Shown here piece by piece: positions 24,311 to 34,492 of a stretch of DNA of 44,415 nucleotides (its first letter is position 1; each line of letters opens with the position of its first letter). Made by a program: the position numbers and the translations under genes. The notes under the pieces were generated by a model. The model had not been told where the DNA came from. It saw only the letters and a program-made list of their open reading frames with translations, and did no database searches. This DNA is from Melioribacteraceae bacterium (lineage in GTDB: Bacteria > Bacteroidota > Ignavibacteria > Ignavibacteriales > Melioribacteraceae): the NCBI GenBank assembly GCA_026983955.1, contig JALSTB010000114.1, forward strand, positions 1 to 44,415. The letters are read 5' to 3'.

Positions 24311-25597
24311 TTGAAAAAGTTAGTATTCTTTTTTATTGTTTCGATCCTTTCTTTGGGAAGTGTTCAAGCGGCAGAAAATCATTCGTTAAACACTACAGTT
24401 GCCGAAAGCGACAGTATTAACTTAATGGCCGAAGCAAGTCTGTTTTTCGAAGCCTACAAAAACAAACAATTTGACGATTGGACAATTGAGAAAGGGTTCA
24501 ACATAATAAACACAAAACCCGATGCTTTTCAACAGTACCATTTGCTCAGGAAGCTCGATAAAGTAATTTGGGCTGTTCACGACGACAGTACAACATCGGA
24601 AGAACATAAAAAAGAATTGGCCGATACCGTACTTTATTTATATAATATTGCCGTAAAATATGATACTGCCAATGCCGGAAACTATTTGGTAAGAAGAGCT
24701 TACGTTTTGGAAAACTGGCTTCATGCGCCGGCGGATACGGTAATAGCCGCATACGAGAAGGCATTTGCCACAGGTCAAAAAATTACGGCAAAATCATATT
24801 ACATGGACAGATTGGGACAACTTTATGCCGAAAACGCTTCGGATGATAATGATTACCAAATGAAAGCTTTGAACATTTATCTTAAACTTTCCGAAGAGGA
24901 ACCGGATAACCAACGATGGATTCAAATGATTAGCTCGTTGGCCGAAGATGAAGATCAACTTTTGGATGCTTTGAAAAAAAGTTGGGAATCCAATAAAGAT
25001 AATACGGAAAAAGCCTGGGCTTATGCAATTCAAAGTATCAAATTCCAAGCATGGGAAAGAGCGATCGAACCGTTGGAATACCTGGTTGAAAAACATCCCG
25101 ATGTTATCAACTATTGGAAAGAATTGGCTCGCGCTTATGATAAAGCCGGAATGACGGACAAAGCTATTTCCGCCTATAAAAAACTGATTAAACTTCAACC
25201 AGATAACAGGGATAATTACCTGAATTTGGCTCTGATTTATAAAAATATCGGACAATTGGCCGTCGCCCGCTCCTATTTACACAAAGCAAGCAAAGTTAGT
25301 CCCGATTGGGATTATCCTTATTACGTCGAAGGCACTCTATACGAACAAGCCGCTAGGGAATGCGGTTTCGATTTTGAAGACAAACTCGTTTACCTTTTGG
25401 CAATAGAGATGTACAGAAAAGCAAAAAACATGGGCGGACAATGGTCATCGCAAGCAGCGGAAAGAATTGATGCACTTAAAAATTCAATACCGACTAAAGA
25501 AGATTATTTCTTCCGTCACTACAAAAACGGTGACAAAATTAAAATTAAAGGTAAATGCTACGATTGGATTAACAAATCGGTTACGGTTAGATTTTAA
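24311..25597 (+). CDS. Exported TPR-repeat protein
   Basis: A 428 aa protein with a signal peptide of about 21 residues (ending SVQA-A) and helical tetratricopeptide repeats through most of the mature chain. The clearest repeats are at about 240-340 (WERAIEPLEYLVEKHPDV, then DKAISAYKKLIKLQPDN, then IGQLAVARSYLHKASKVSP). TPR arrays scaffold protein-protein contacts, likely periplasmic here. The start is TTG with AAGGAGTG seven bases upstream. A terminator follows, so it ends the glgA-led operon. The partner is unknown; the adjacent beta-barrel is a candidate. Confidence 0.78.
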   Translation: MKKLVFFFIVSILSLGSVQAAENHSLNTTVAESDSINLMAEASLFFEAYKNKQFDDWTIEKGFNIINTKPDAFQQYHLLRKLDKVIWAVHDDSTTSEEHKKELADTVLYLYNIAVKYDTANAGNYLVRRAYVLENWLHAPADTVIAAYEKAFATGQKITAKSYYMDRLGQLYAENASDDNDYQMKALNIYLKLSEEEPDNQRWIQMISSLAEDEDQLLDALKKSWESNKDNTEKAWAYAIQSIKFQAWERAIEPLEYLVEKHPDVINYWKELARAYDKAGMTDKAISAYKKLIKLQPDNRDNYLNLALIYKNIGQLAVARSYLHKASKVSPDWDYPYYVEGTLYEQAARECGFDFEDKLVYLLAIEMYRKAKNMGGQWSSQAAERIDALKNSIPTKEDYFFRHYKNGDKIKIKGKCYDWINKSVTVRF

Positions 25598-25617
25598 TTA
25601 AATATATAATTCAATTT

Positions 25618-25646
25618 AACCCCGAAATTATTCGGGGTTATTTTTT
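25618..25646 (+). terminator. Rho-independent terminator after the TPR gene
   Basis: A 9-bp stem AACCCCGAA (25618-25626) with TTCGGGGTT (25631-25639), an ATTA loop and a T6 tract at 25641-25646. Confidence 0.92.
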
Positions 25647-25679
25647 GTAATTTTAATTAACAAAAAAGAAGATAAAACC

Positions 25680-26987
25680 ATGTTGGAACATCTGAAAAAC
25701 GACCCGGAAATTTTTAATGTAGTTAATCTTGAAATCGAAAGGCAATCGGATTATTTGGAACTGATTGCATCCGAAAATTTTGTAAGTCTGGCGGTGCTCG
25801 AAGCAGCCGGCTCGGTATTGACAAACAAATATGCGGAAGGATATCCCGGCAAAAGATATTACGGTGGTTGTGAATATGTTGATATGGCCGAGAATATTGC
25901 AAGGGAAAGGCTAAAAAAAATCTTTAATGCGGAATATGTAAATGTTCAACCTCACAGCGGCTCGCAAGCAAACATGGCCGTTTATATGGCATTGCTCAAT
26001 CCCGGCGATACTTTTCTCGGTTTGAGTTTGGATCATGGCGGGCATTTAACCCACGGTTCCTTTGTGAATTTTTCGGGTAAAATTTACCGCGCCGTGGGAT
26101 ACAAACTGAATGAAAAAACCAAAACCTTGGATTATAATTACATCGAAGATTTGGCAAAGAAAGAAAAGCCGAAATTAATTGTTACCGGAGCAAGTGCCTA
26201 TTCACGGGATTGGGATTATGCCAAGTTCAGGGAAATTGCCGATAAGGTTGGAGCTTATTTGATGTGCGATATGGCTCACCCAGCAGGATTGATTGCAAAA
26301 GGTTTGCTGAATAATCCTATTCCTTATTGCGATGTGGTAACATCAACTACCCACAAAACTTTGAGAGGTCCGAGAGGAGGAATAATTTTAATCGGTAAGG
26401 ACAGGGAAAATCCGATGGGAATCAAAACACCGAAAGGTGACCGGGTGAAATTAATGTCGGAGGTATTCGATAGTATAGTTATGCCCGGAATTCAAGGCGG
26501 ACCTCTAATGCATATAATTATGGCAAAAGCAGTGGCGTTCGGAGAAGTATTGCAAGATTCTTTCCAAACTTATGCGGAACAAGTAGTTAAAAACGCCAAG
26601 GTTCTTGCCGGAAAACTGATGGAATTGGGATACGATATCGTTTCCGGTGGAACGGACAATCATTTAATGCTTGTTGATTTAACTAATAAAAATATAAGTG
26701 GTAAAAAAGCCGAAAAGGCGCTCGAAAAAGCGGGAATTACGGTTAATAAAAATATGATTCCGTTCGATACGAAAAGTCCGTTCGTTACAAGCGGAATTAG
26801 AATCGGAACACCGGCTGCAACAACAAGGGGAATGAAAGAAGAGCAAATGATACAAATTGCCGGATTGATTGACAGGGCAATTAAGAATTTTGAAAACGAA
26901 GATGAATTGAGTAATATTAAAAAAGAAGTAAAAAATCTTTGCGCTCAGTTTCCTCTTTACACCGAGCTAAGAAACAGAATTGCATAA
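25680..26987 (+). CDS. glyA: Serine hydroxymethyltransferase
   Basis: A 435 aa PLP enzyme interconverting serine and glycine with tetrahydrofolate, the main one-carbon source. Signatures: [11 protein letters not shown] near 27-37, [38 protein letters not shown], and the Schiff-base lysine K226 in [15 protein letters not shown]-terminal [10 protein letters not shown] substrate motif is present. Normal length is about 415-435 residues. It is followed immediately, with no spacer, by tatC. Confidence 0.97.
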   Translation: MLEHLKNDPEIFNVVNLEIERQSDYLELIASENFVSLAVLEAAGSVLTNKYAEGYPGKRYYGGCEYVDMAENIARERLKKIFNAEYVNVQPHSGSQANMAVYMALLNPGDTFLGLSLDHGGHLTHGSFVNFSGKIYRAVGYKLNEKTKTLDYNYIEDLAKKEKPKLIVTGASAYSRDWDYAKFREIADKVGAYLMCDMAHPAGLIAKGLLNNPIPYCDVVTSTTHKTLRGPRGGIILIGKDRENPMGIKTPKGDRVKLMSEVFDSIVMPGIQGGPLMHIIMAKAVAFGEVLQDSFQTYAEQVVKNAKVLAGKLMELGYDIVSGGTDNHLMLVDLTNKNISGKKAEKALEKAGITVNKNMIPFDTKSPFVTSGIRIGTPAATTRGMKEEQMIQIAGLIDRAIKNFENEDELSNIKKEVKNLCAQFPLYTELRNRIA

Positions 26988-27746
26988 GTGGGTTCTCAAA
27001 AAGCAATCGAAAATAATCAAGCACCCGCCGAAGTGGCGGAAATGTCGTTTCTCGACCATCTGGAAGAATTGCGCTGGCGGGTAATCTATGCCTTAATCGG
27101 TTTGGTAATTGGAACAATTATAGCATGGATTTTTATTGATTACATCGTTGAAGGGTTTTTATTGATACCGGCCAAAAGTGCCGGCATACATCTTCAAAAC
27201 TTACGCCCCTTCGGTCAGCTTTTTCTCTATTTCCAAGTCGCAATGATTGCCGGATTCATTATAAGCTTGCCCAATATTTTTTATCAATTTTGGAAATTTG
27301 TTGCTCCGGCACTGAAAGAAAACGAAAAAAAATATATTTCATCAATTGTAATATTTTCAACAATATGTTTTCTTATCGGTATTCTGTTTGCGTATTATGT
27401 AATGTTGCCGATAACACTTAAATTTGCGGCACAATTCGGAACCGAGCAAATTGAAAATAACTTTGCTATTAAAGAATATTTATCAATCATTATCAGCATT
27501 ATGCTGGCTGCGGGTTTGGTGTTCGAATTACCGATGCTTTCGTTTATTCTTTCCAAAATCGGAATTTTAACACCCAAGTTGATGCAAAAATACAGACGGC
27601 ACGCAATTGTTGTAATCATGATTTTAGCCGCAATCCTTACTCCGGGTACGGACCCCGTAGCTCAATTGTTACTTGCCATACCGTTGGTTTTATTATATGA
27701 AATAAGTATATTCGTTTCGAAAATATTTCAGAAAAAAGTTGAATAA
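26988..27746 (+). CDS. tatC: Sec-independent (Tat) translocase subunit TatC
   Basis: A 252 aa membrane protein with six predicted TM helices. The N-terminal MSFLDHLEELRWRV motif (about 19-32) is the family's signal-peptide-binding segment. Family-like FWKFVAPALKENEKKY and the late ILTPGTDPVAQLLLAIPLVLLYE are present. TatC recognises twin-arginine signal peptides and, with TatA, moves folded cofactor-bearing proteins across the inner membrane. The GTG start directly follows the glyA stop codon. ActB, encoded 2.3 kb downstream, has a twin-arginine signal and would be a client. No tatA/B is present in the window. Confidence 0.95.
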   Translation: MGSQKAIENNQAPAEVAEMSFLDHLEELRWRVIYALIGLVIGTIIAWIFIDYIVEGFLLIPAKSAGIHLQNLRPFGQLFLYFQVAMIAGFIISLPNIFYQFWKFVAPALKENEKKYISSIVIFSTICFLIGILFAYYVMLPITLKFAAQFGTEQIENNFAIKEYLSIIISIMLAAGLVFELPMLSFILSKIGILTPKLMQKYRRHAIVVIMILAAILTPGTDPVAQLLLAIPLVLLYEISIFVSKIFQKKVE

Positions 27747-27749
27747 ATA

Positions 27750-28721
27750 GTGAATCTCTCATTAATAAGCAGACCAATAAAAGACGAGCTTGATCATTTC
27801 AATTCTTTATTTAAAGAGTCTTTGCGCTCAAAGGTTGGAATTGTAGACCTTATTGCAAAATACATTATAAAGCAAAAAGGGAAAAAAATAAGACCTTTGC
27901 TGGTTTTGTTGTCCAGTAAAGTTTCGGGCGGGGTAACGGAAAGAAGTTACCGGGGCGCCATTCTGGTTGAACTTTTACACACTGCCACATTGGTTCACGA
28001 TGATGTTGTCGATTCTGCTGAAAAAAGAAGGGGATTGCCCTCAATCAATGCAATTTGGAAAAACAAAGTTGCGGTGTTAATGGGCGATTATCTGCTTTCC
28101 CGCGGATTGCTGATTGCAGTTGAAAATGATGATTTCGATTTTTTGAAAGTAATTACCAATACCGTTAAAAGAATGTCTGAAGGTGAACTGCTTCAAATAA
28201 ACAAAACCCGCAAACTCAATATTGACGAGAAAACCTATTTCAAAATCATATCCGATAAAACGGCATCGTTGCTTTCAACATGTTGCGAAATTGGGGCGGC
28301 AAGCGCAAGTGCCGACCCCGGAAAAATTGCTGCGATGAGAAACTTCGGTGAGAACCTCGGAATAGCATTCCAAATTAGAGACGATATTCTGGATTTTATC
28401 GGAACAAGTAAAATAATTGGAAAACCCTTGGGCGGTGATATCAAAGAGAAAAAAATCACTCTTCCTTTAATCTATGCGCTAAGCAATGCCGATAAGAGCA
28501 CCGCTTCTTCAATAATCAAATTGATAAAGAACGGAAAAGACAAAAACAACGTGATGAAGGTAATTGAATTTGTAAAGGAAAGCAAAGGAATAGAGTATGC
28601 TTATTCCGTTGCGAGAAATTATACGCGCGAAGCAAAAAAATGCTTGGAAAAGTTCCCCGCATCGGAAAGTAAATTGGCTTTGGAATCTCTTGTCGATTTT
28701 GTAATTGACAGAAAAAATTAA
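27750..28721 (+). CDS. Trans-polyprenyl diphosphate synthase
   Basis: A 323 aa isoprenyl synthase with the first aspartate-rich motif DDVVD (84-88, in LVHDDVVDSAEKRRG), a second motif DDILD (in FQIRDDILDFIG), and GKKIRPLLVL near 43-52. It condenses isopentenyl diphosphate units onto an allylic primer. Length and sequence suit a long-chain synthase supplying the menaquinone side chain, which would feed the quinol oxidase route downstream, but chain length cannot be read from sequence alone. GTG start, three bases after tatC. Confidence 0.9.
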   Translation: MNLSLISRPIKDELDHFNSLFKESLRSKVGIVDLIAKYIIKQKGKKIRPLLVLLSSKVSGGVTERSYRGAILVELLHTATLVHDDVVDSAEKRRGLPSINAIWKNKVAVLMGDYLLSRGLLIAVENDDFDFLKVITNTVKRMSEGELLQINKTRKLNIDEKTYFKIISDKTASLLSTCCEIGAASASADPGKIAAMRNFGENLGIAFQIRDDILDFIGTSKIIGKPLGGDIKEKKITLPLIYALSNADKSTASSIIKLIKNGKDKNNVMKVIEFVKESKGIEYAYSVARNYTREAKKCLEKFPASESKLALESLVDFVIDRKN

Positions 28722-28755
28722 GCGTTCCAACACAAAAAATCCGAATTAACTGATT

Positions 28756-29118
28756 ATGTTTATCCATTCGCTCGGGAAAAGATTCAAAAATTTTTTTCGA
28801 ATTAAAATATTTTCAATTAAAAGAAAAAAGAATTATGCGGCACCGGGGAATGATGATGAAAATACAAAAACTTGGTTTTACGAAAACGGTAGTGTGAAAG
28901 CCGTGTGCCGCTACCGGAACGGAATGCTGCACGGAATTTCCGTCCATTATTACGAAAACGGGAACGTGAAATTAAAAGAAACCTATAAAAACGGCATTCT
29001 TGACGGAATGACAAAACTCTACGACGGGGAGGGAAAGTTGTTAAAAGAAAAATATTTTAAGCGCGGTGAACTGGTAAAGGAGAAATTTTACGGTATAAAA
29101 GATAATTTATCTGAATAA
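28756..29118 (+). CDS. MORN/YwqK-like repeat protein
   Basis: A 120 aa protein with a basic N-terminus (residues 9-30, rich in K, R and F) and about three YwqK/MORN-type repeats: YENGSVKAVCRYRNGMLHG, YENGNVKLKETYKNGILDG, then a DGEGKLLKEKYFKRGELV strand pair. Proteins of this group are often labelled antitoxin-like, but no toxin gene is visible. The ATG at 28756 follows the prenyl synthase by 34 bases. The function is unknown. Confidence 0.7.
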   Translation: MFIHSLGKRFKNFFRIKIFSIKRKKNYAAPGNDDENTKTWFYENGSVKAVCRYRNGMLHGISVHYYENGNVKLKETYKNGILDGMTKLYDGEGKLLKEKYFKRGELVKEKFYGIKDNLSE

Positions 29119-29185
29119 ATTTTTGAAAACAACGAAAAATATTTTGCAATTAAACAAATATTTTTTATTTTCACTTTGTCATTTT

Positions 29186-29201
29186 TATTCAAGAATGAAT
29201 A
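29186..29201. promoter_or_regulatory. Possible FNR/CRP-type dyad upstream of the act operon
   Basis: TATTCA (29186-29191), four bases, TGAATA (29196-29201): a perfect 6-4-6 inverted repeat with the half-site spacing of FNR-type sites, about 110 bases before actA. No regulator gene is nearby. Binding is inference only. Confidence 0.25.
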
Positions 29202-29246
29202 GTCTGAATTTTGTGGGTAATCGTCATACCTTTGACGTAGTAAAAC

Positions 29247-29277
29247 ATTGGTAATTTTTCCCTCTTATATAATTTTT
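29247..29277 (+). promoter_or_regulatory. Weak promoter candidate for the act-cox operon
   Basis: ATTG (29247-29250), a 19-base spacer and TAATTTTT (29270-29277), each one mismatch from TTTG/TAnnTTTG. The leader would be about 30 bases with AGGAA before the actA ATG. The other 193 bases of this gap contain no gene. Confidence 0.3.
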
Positions 29278-29311
29278 TTTTGGTTTAATACTGAAATAAA
29301 TTAGGAATTAA

Positions 29312-29881
29312 ATGAACAATAAGTTACTGGATTACGCTTTAAGAGTTCGCCTTCCTATTACACTGTTTGTTATTGCTCTTGCATTCACTGTTACGTTTTA
29401 CGTCTCTAGAGCCGAAAGAGACGGCATAGGTTATCAACCGGATCAACCTATAAAATATTCACACAAACTGCATGCGGGCGATTTACAAATTGATTGCCAA
29501 TATTGCCACACCGGCGTTACAAAAGGAAGGCATGCTTTGGTTCCAAGCGTAAATATTTGTATGAATTGCCATACAATAGCACGCAAGGACAAACCGGAAA
29601 TAATTAAACTTACCGAGTACTATAAGTCGGGTAAACTGCTGCCGTGGAAACGTGTGCACAAAGTTCCCGATTACGTTTATTTCAACCACAGCGTTCATGT
29701 TAACTACGGAATTAAATGCGAAACTTGTCACGGTGATCCCAGAAAAATGGAGAAAATCGAACAAGTTAAAAATTTTAACATGACGGGTTGTTTAAATTGT
29801 CACAGAAATCCGGAAAAACAACTTCCGTACCTCGCAGATGTTAAAAAAGGTCCGGAAAATTGTTTCGCTTGTCACAGATAG
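29312..29881 (+). CDS. actA: Alternative Complex III subunit ActA, pentaheme cytochrome c
   Basis: A 189 aa protein with an N-terminal TM anchor (about 13-31) and five CxxCH motifs at 62-66, 83-87, 136-140, 160-164 and 184-188, so it binds five c-type hemes in the periplasm. Extra histidines (HKLHAG, FNHSVHV) supply distal ligands. In ACIII, ActA collects electrons from the ActB iron-sulfur chain and passes them towards ActE or the oxidase. The usual ActA is of similar size. It starts the respiratory supercluster; the next frame begins 10 bases after its stop. Confidence 0.93.
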   Translation: MNNKLLDYALRVRLPITLFVIALAFTVTFYVSRAERDGIGYQPDQPIKYSHKLHAGDLQIDCQYCHTGVTKGRHALVPSVNICMNCHTIARKDKPEIIKLTEYYKSGKLLPWKRVHKVPDYVYFNHSVHVNYGIKCETCHGDPRKMEKIEQVKNFNMTGCLNCHRNPEKQLPYLADVKKGPENCFACHR

Positions 29882-29891
29882 GAAAAATAAA

Positions 29892-30047
29892 ATGGATAGA
29901 AAAAGATTTTTTCAAAATTTAGGCAAAGGGGCATTATTCGTTGCGTTGTTGAAAGCTTTCCCTTTTAAGTTTTTCAATAATGTAAACAGAAATGCCAAAA
30001 AAGTAAAAGTAAAAATTCATCCTTCAGCAATTAAAAGAAATAAATAA
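29892..30047 (+). CDS. 51-residue small protein between actA and actB, with Tat-like N-terminus
   Basis: The frame between actA and actB is open further upstream, but the sensible start is the ATG at 29892, preceded by AGGAAAA and lying just past the actA stop. The protein begins MDRKRFFQNLGKGALFVALL, which resembles a twin-arginine-type signal (RKRFFQ followed by a short hydrophobic segment), then a basic tail ending IKRNK. It has no cysteine, so it carries no heme or cluster. It sits eight bases before actB, tightly inside the act operon. It could be an assembly factor, a small subunit or the relic of a longer Tat substrate. Small size limits certainty. Confidence 0.55.
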   Translation: MDRKRFFQNLGKGALFVALLKAFPFKFFNNVNRNAKKVKVKIHPSAIKRNK

Positions 30048-30055
30048 GGTTTATT

Positions 30056-33000
30056 ATGGCTAAATCTTTTGATAAATCCGGAACGAAATTTTGGAAAAGT
30101 TTAAAAGATTATTACGACGATCCGGAAATTTTAAAAAAGAAAGCAAATGAATTTAACGACGGTGTTACGGACGATTTTGATCCCGGTAAACTGAACGGAA
30201 TCTCGAGGCGTAAGTTTATTGCTTTACTTACGGCTTCCGCCGCTTTTACCGCAACTTCATGCACGGATTACAGAGACAAAGGGGAAATTGTACCTTACAA
30301 CAAACGTCCGGAAGAAATTCTGCCGGGCAAACCGAATTATTATGCGTCCACTTGTAAAGGTTGTGAACTTGAATGTGGAATTCTGATTAAAACCCGTGAG
30401 GGACGACCGATTAAGGTGGATGGTAATCCCGAGCACCCCGTTTCACAAGGTAAAATTTGTGCAAAAGGTCAAGCATCAATCCTTAATCTTTACGATCCCG
30501 ATAGATTGACCGAGCCTGTGAAGGGAAGTATGGCTACAACTTGGAAAAAAGCGGATTCCGAAATCATCAAATTGCTAAAAAGTGCAGTTGATGAAAACGG
30601 TGAAATTGCAATTGTTTCCAAAATTATCAACTCTCCCTCGACCTTAAAAGCCATTGAAGAATTTAAAACCGCATATCCCACCGCCAAAGTTTATTTTTAC
30701 GAATATTTCGGTGACGATTTCAAAAGGAAAGCCTGGGAAAAATGTTACGGAACTTCCGCCCTGCCTTCGGTAAAATTAAATGAAGCAGATGTTATTCTTT
30801 CCCTCGAAAGCGATTTCCTCGGACGTGAAGGAAATTATATAGAAAATGCAAGACTTTATGCCGAACGTAAAGACATTATGAAAGGAACCGACTTTAACAA
30901 ATTATATGTCGTTGAAGGCGGGATGTCGTTAACCGGAATGAATGCGGATGTAAGAATAAGAATGAAGCCGGAATATCAAACCGAGTTTCTGCTTTCTTTA
31001 ATAAATGAATTGGTTGCCGGAAATCATGTTCCGGGAGCATACAGAACCGGTGAAATTTTAAACACGGTCGGTGGATTTACATTGAGCGGTTTTGCTCAGA
31101 AATATTCCGTCGATGAGAAAAAATTAACGGAATTAGTTAAAGATTTGGTTGATGGTAAAGGTAAATCGATAATACTTGCCGGAAATACAATGCCCGAAGA
31201 AGTTCATGTTTTGTCGAACCTCTTAAATGAAATGCTGGGCAATACTGCATTGTATGATTATTCTTCGGTTCATCTTAAAAACACGGCGCCGTCATCAAAC
31301 GAAGAAATGAAGCAGCTCGTTGAAAAAATGAGCAACGGATCGGTTAAGGTTCTCATTCATTTCGATTCGAATCCCGTTTACCATTTACCAAAAGATTTGA
31401 ATTATGAAGAGAATGCCCGTAAAGTGCCGGCGGTTATCACGCTTTCGGAAGCGCCGAATGAAACCGTGTCCGTTTCAACTTATACTTTACCGCTGAACAA
31501 TCCGCTCGAATCCTGGGGTGACAGTATTGTCAGATCGAACGTAATTACATTGCAACAACCGGTGATTGCACCTTTGTTCAATACAAGGGAGAAAGAAGCG
31601 GTTCTTTTAACGTGGGCAAGCGGCGATCCGGAAAAATATAATTTCGATATTTACCACAAGTTCGTTCAGAATAATTTTAAAAACGGAATTTACACGAAAA
31701 ATAAATTTGCCGTCGATTTCGATACATTTTGGTATTCCGCTTTGCACGACGGTTTTGTTGAAGTTAACGGTGAACAAAGTCCGCCCAATTTTAACATTTC
31801 AGCAGTCACAGGAATTTCACCATCGGTCAAAGAAGGAATATCGGTGCATCTGCAACCGAATTATTATTTGGGTGACGGCAAGTTTTCCAATAACGGATGG
31901 TTGCAGGAAATTCCCCATCCAGTTACAAAAGTTGCTTGGGATAACTTTGCCGCTATGTCTTTGGCGACTGCAGAAAAACTTGGCGTTACTTTCAACGATG
32001 TTGTTAAAGTTAGCGTGAACGGTAGTGAAGTGGAATTGCCCGTTATGATGCAGCCGGGAATGGCTGACGATTTAATAGTGGTGGAAGGTGGTTACGGAAG
32101 GAAAAATTCCGGAGAAGTAGCGCAAGATGTCGGGTTTAATATCAATACGTTAATTGTCACTGCCACCGCTTCACCGTTTGTTCTGCAAGCGGCAAATGTC
32201 TCGAAAACAGGCAAAACTTACAAGTTGGTTTCCACACAAGAGCATAATTTCTTGGTCGATCCTTCCTTGCGGGAATTTCATAAAATCAGAAAAATTATAT
32301 TCGAAGGGACTTTGGAAGAATATGAGAAGGATCCCAAGTTTTTAAAGGAAGAAGAAAAAGTTCTGAAAGGTATTACGCGGGAACACGAATACCCCGGTTT
32401 GAAATGGGGAATGGCGATCGATCTTAATAAATGTATTAGTTGCGGAATTTGTGTGGCATCGTGTAATGTGGAAAACAATATTCCGGTTGTAGGCAAAGAT
32501 CAAGTTGAAGTGGGACGTGAAATGCAATGGATGCGAATCGACCGGTATTATTCCGGTGAACCTGAAGACCCGCAAGTCAGCAATCAACCGATGCTTTGCC
32601 AGCATTGCGATAATGCACCTTGCGAAAATGTATGCCCGGTTAATGCAACAAACCACAGTCCCGATGGAATTAACCAAATGGTTTACAACAGATGTGTTGG
32701 AACAAGGTATTGCTCTAACAACTGCCCGTACAAAGTAAGAAGATTCAACTTTTTCGATTTCCGAGACCATTTTGCCGATGCTTATTACCAAAACGATATT
32801 ACGGCTTTGGCACACAACCCCGAAGTTACGGTCAGGTCGCGCGGAGTAATGGAAAAATGTACTTTCTGTATTCAAAGGATTATGGAAGCAAGGGAAGATG
32901 CAATCAGGGAAGGAAGGGAACTGAAAGGTACCGATGTTCAAACGGCTTGTCAGCAAGCGTGCCCGTCAAATGCGATTATCTTTGGAGATATTAACGATCC

Positions 33001-33124
33001 GGATTCCGAAGTTTCCAAATACAGAAATCATGATATCGGTTATCATGTTTTGGAAGAATTATACGTAAAACCAAATATAACTTATATGGCTAAATTGAGA
33101 AATACTCGTTCGGAGGATGTATAG
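30056..33124 (+). CDS. actB: Alternative Complex III subunit ActB, molybdopterin-like/iron-sulfur fusion, Tat-exported
   Basis: A 1022 aa protein with a late twin-arginine signal, [17 protein letters not shown] (48-64, R51-R52), ending in a lipobox-like cysteine C69. The front lobe follows the molybdopterin oxidoreductase fold, normally cofactor-free in ACIII. Here it keeps a complete C100-x2-C103-x3-C107-x27-C135 motif of the kind that holds a proximal [4Fe-4S] cluster. The rear lobe from about 793 is a NrfC/PsrB-like ferredoxin with [11 protein letters not shown] (C793-C803), [36 protein letters not shown] and CQQACPS, normally three [4Fe-4S] and one [3Fe-4S]. It passes electrons from the quinol site of ActC to ActA. 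Its stop codon overlaps the actC GTG by one base. Confidence 0.95.
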   Translation: MAKSFDKSGTKFWKSLKDYYDDPEILKKKANEFNDGVTDDFDPGKLNGISRRKFIALLTASAAFTATSCTDYRDKGEIVPYNKRPEEILPGKPNYYASTCKGCELECGILIKTREGRPIKVDGNPEHPVSQGKICAKGQASILNLYDPDRLTEPVKGSMATTWKKADSEIIKLLKSAVDENGEIAIVSKIINSPSTLKAIEEFKTAYPTAKVYFYEYFGDDFKRKAWEKCYGTSALPSVKLNEADVILSLESDFLGREGNYIENARLYAERKDIMKGTDFNKLYVVEGGMSLTGMNADVRIRMKPEYQTEFLLSLINELVAGNHVPGAYRTGEILNTVGGFTLSGFAQKYSVDEKKLTELVKDLVDGKGKSIILAGNTMPEEVHVLSNLLNEMLGNTALYDYSSVHLKNTAPSSNEEMKQLVEKMSNGSVKVLIHFDSNPVYHLPKDLNYEENARKVPAVITLSEAPNETVSVSTYTLPLNNPLESWGDSIVRSNVITLQQPVIAPLFNTREKEAVLLTWASGDPEKYNFDIYHKFVQNNFKNGIYTKNKFAVDFDTFWYSALHDGFVEVNGEQSPPNFNISAVTGISPSVKEGISVHLQPNYYLGDGKFSNNGWLQEIPHPVTKVAWDNFAAMSLATAEKLGVTFNDVVKVSVNGSEVELPVMMQPGMADDLIVVEGGYGRKNSGEVAQDVGFNINTLIVTATASPFVLQAANVSKTGKTYKLVSTQEHNFLVDPSLREFHKIRKIIFEGTLEEYEKDPKFLKEEEKVLKGITREHEYPGLKWGMAIDLNKCISCGICVASCNVENNIPVVGKDQVEVGREMQWMRIDRYYSGEPEDPQVSNQPMLCQHCDNAPCENVCPVNATNHSPDGINQMVYNRCVGTRYCSNNCPYKVRRFNFFDFRDHFADAYYQNDITALAHNPEVTVRSRGVMEKCTFCIQRIMEAREDAIREGRELKGTDVQTACQQACPSNAIIFGDINDPDSEVSKYRNHDIGYHVLEELYVKPNITYMAKLRNTRSEDV

Positions 33125-34491
33125 TGAGTAGCATTGATTATACTCAAGAATTACCGGTTATTGAAGGTCGCCCCACGCTTAAGGAGATAAATGAGTTAAT
33201 AGCCAAACCTTTGGACCAAAAGCCGGATAAGAAATTTTATATAGCGCTGTCAATTACCTTAACGATGTTGCTTGCCGGAGCGATAGCGCTTGGATTTACT
33301 TTCTATTACGGCGTAGGTCTGTGGGGAAATAACAATCCCGTCGGTTGGGGCTTCCCGATTGTAAACTTTGTGTTCTGGGTTGGTATCGGTCATGCCGGAA
33401 CTTTGATTTCGGCTATATTGTTTCTCTTCCGCCAAAAATGGAGAAACGGTATTGCAAGATTTGCCGAGGGAATGACAATTTTTGCAGTGATGACAGCGGG
33501 GCTCTTCCCATTGATTCACGTCGGTAGACCTTGGTTGGCCGGATATTTAATTCCTTATCCCAATCAACATTCGCTTTGGGTGGATTTTAATTCACCGCTC
33601 TTGTGGGATGTTTTTGCGGTATCCACTTATTTTACCGTGTCATTTATCTTTTGGTATGTGGGTTTAATACCCGATTTTGCATCTTTAAGAGACAGAGCGG
33701 TTGGCAAAGTTAAAAAAACAATTTACTCCATTTTCAGTTTGGGTTGGAGGCATTCCAACAGACACTGGTCGCACTACGAAATGGTTTACCTGGTACTGGC
33801 CGGTTTCGCTACTCCGTTGGTGCTTTCGGTTCATACCATTGTTAGTTTCGACTTTGCCGTATCGATTTTGCCCGGTTGGCACGCTACAATTTTCCCGCCG
33901 TATTTCGTTGCGGGTGCCGTATTCTCCGGTTTCGCTATGGTGCAAAATGTTCTTATTTTTATCAGGAAAATTTTCAATTACGAGCATATTATTACGTTGG
34001 ACACTCTTGAAAAAATGAATAAGATAATTATTTTGACCGGTTCAATGGTTGGTTATGCTTATGCAATGGAATTTTTTACGGCATGGTACAGTGGTGTTCA
34101 ACCGGAACAATTTACATTTATTAACAGGGCTTTCGGACCTTACGCTTGGGCATATTGGATAATGGTTTCTTGCAATGTGATTTTCCCGCAGTTATTCTGG
34201 ATTCGTAAAATCAGAAGAAGTATTCCCGTTATGTTTGTAATTGCGGTTTTAGTTAACGTTGGAATGTGGTTCGAAAGATTTGTAATTACCGTAACTTCCT
34301 TGCATCGTGACTTTTTACCTTCGAGCTGGGCGTATTTCAAACCTACTGTGGTTGATGTTGCGATTCTTATTGGCAGTTTCGGATTTTTCTTCACTTGGAT
34401 ATTGTTATTTACCAAATCGTTACCAGTAGTTTCAATAGCAGAAATAAAAGCTGTAAACGAAGGTGCGCAACCTTCTCATGGGGAACATTGA
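33124..34491 (+). CDS. actC: Alternative Complex III subunit ActC, NrfD-like quinol-binding membrane protein
   Basis: A 455 aa membrane protein of the NrfD/PsrC family with about ten TM helices. Hallmarks include [43 protein letters not shown] and [15 protein letters not shown] in the first half, and [32 protein letters not shown] in the second. ActC holds the menaquinol oxidation site and forms a proton path with ActF as its paralogue. GTG start, overlapping the actB stop codon. One base separates it from the actDE start. Confidence 0.95.
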   Translation: MSSIDYTQELPVIEGRPTLKEINELIAKPLDQKPDKKFYIALSITLTMLLAGAIALGFTFYYGVGLWGNNNPVGWGFPIVNFVFWVGIGHAGTLISAILFLFRQKWRNGIARFAEGMTIFAVMTAGLFPLIHVGRPWLAGYLIPYPNQHSLWVDFNSPLLWDVFAVSTYFTVSFIFWYVGLIPDFASLRDRAVGKVKKTIYSIFSLGWRHSNRHWSHYEMVYLVLAGFATPLVLSVHTIVSFDFAVSILPGWHATIFPPYFVAGAVFSGFAMVQNVLIFIRKIFNYEHIITLDTLEKMNKIIILTGSMVGYAYAMEFFTAWYSGVQPEQFTFINRAFGPYAWAYWIMVSCNVIFPQLFWIRKIRRSIPVMFVIAVLVNVGMWFERFVITVTSLHRDFLPSSWAYFKPTVVDVAILIGSFGFFFTWILLFTKSLPVVSIAEIKAVNEGAQPSHGEH

Positions 34492-34492
34492 A

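Noticed and set aside
28756-29118. Toxin-antitoxin pair suggested by the YwqK-type repeats
   Set aside because: No neighbouring toxin-like frame exists; the repeats alone do not support the label.
29838-29891. Longer start for the small protein in the act operon
   Set aside because: It would overlap the actA heme-coding end. The ATG at 29892 has a better ribosome-binding site and starts the Tat-like motif.
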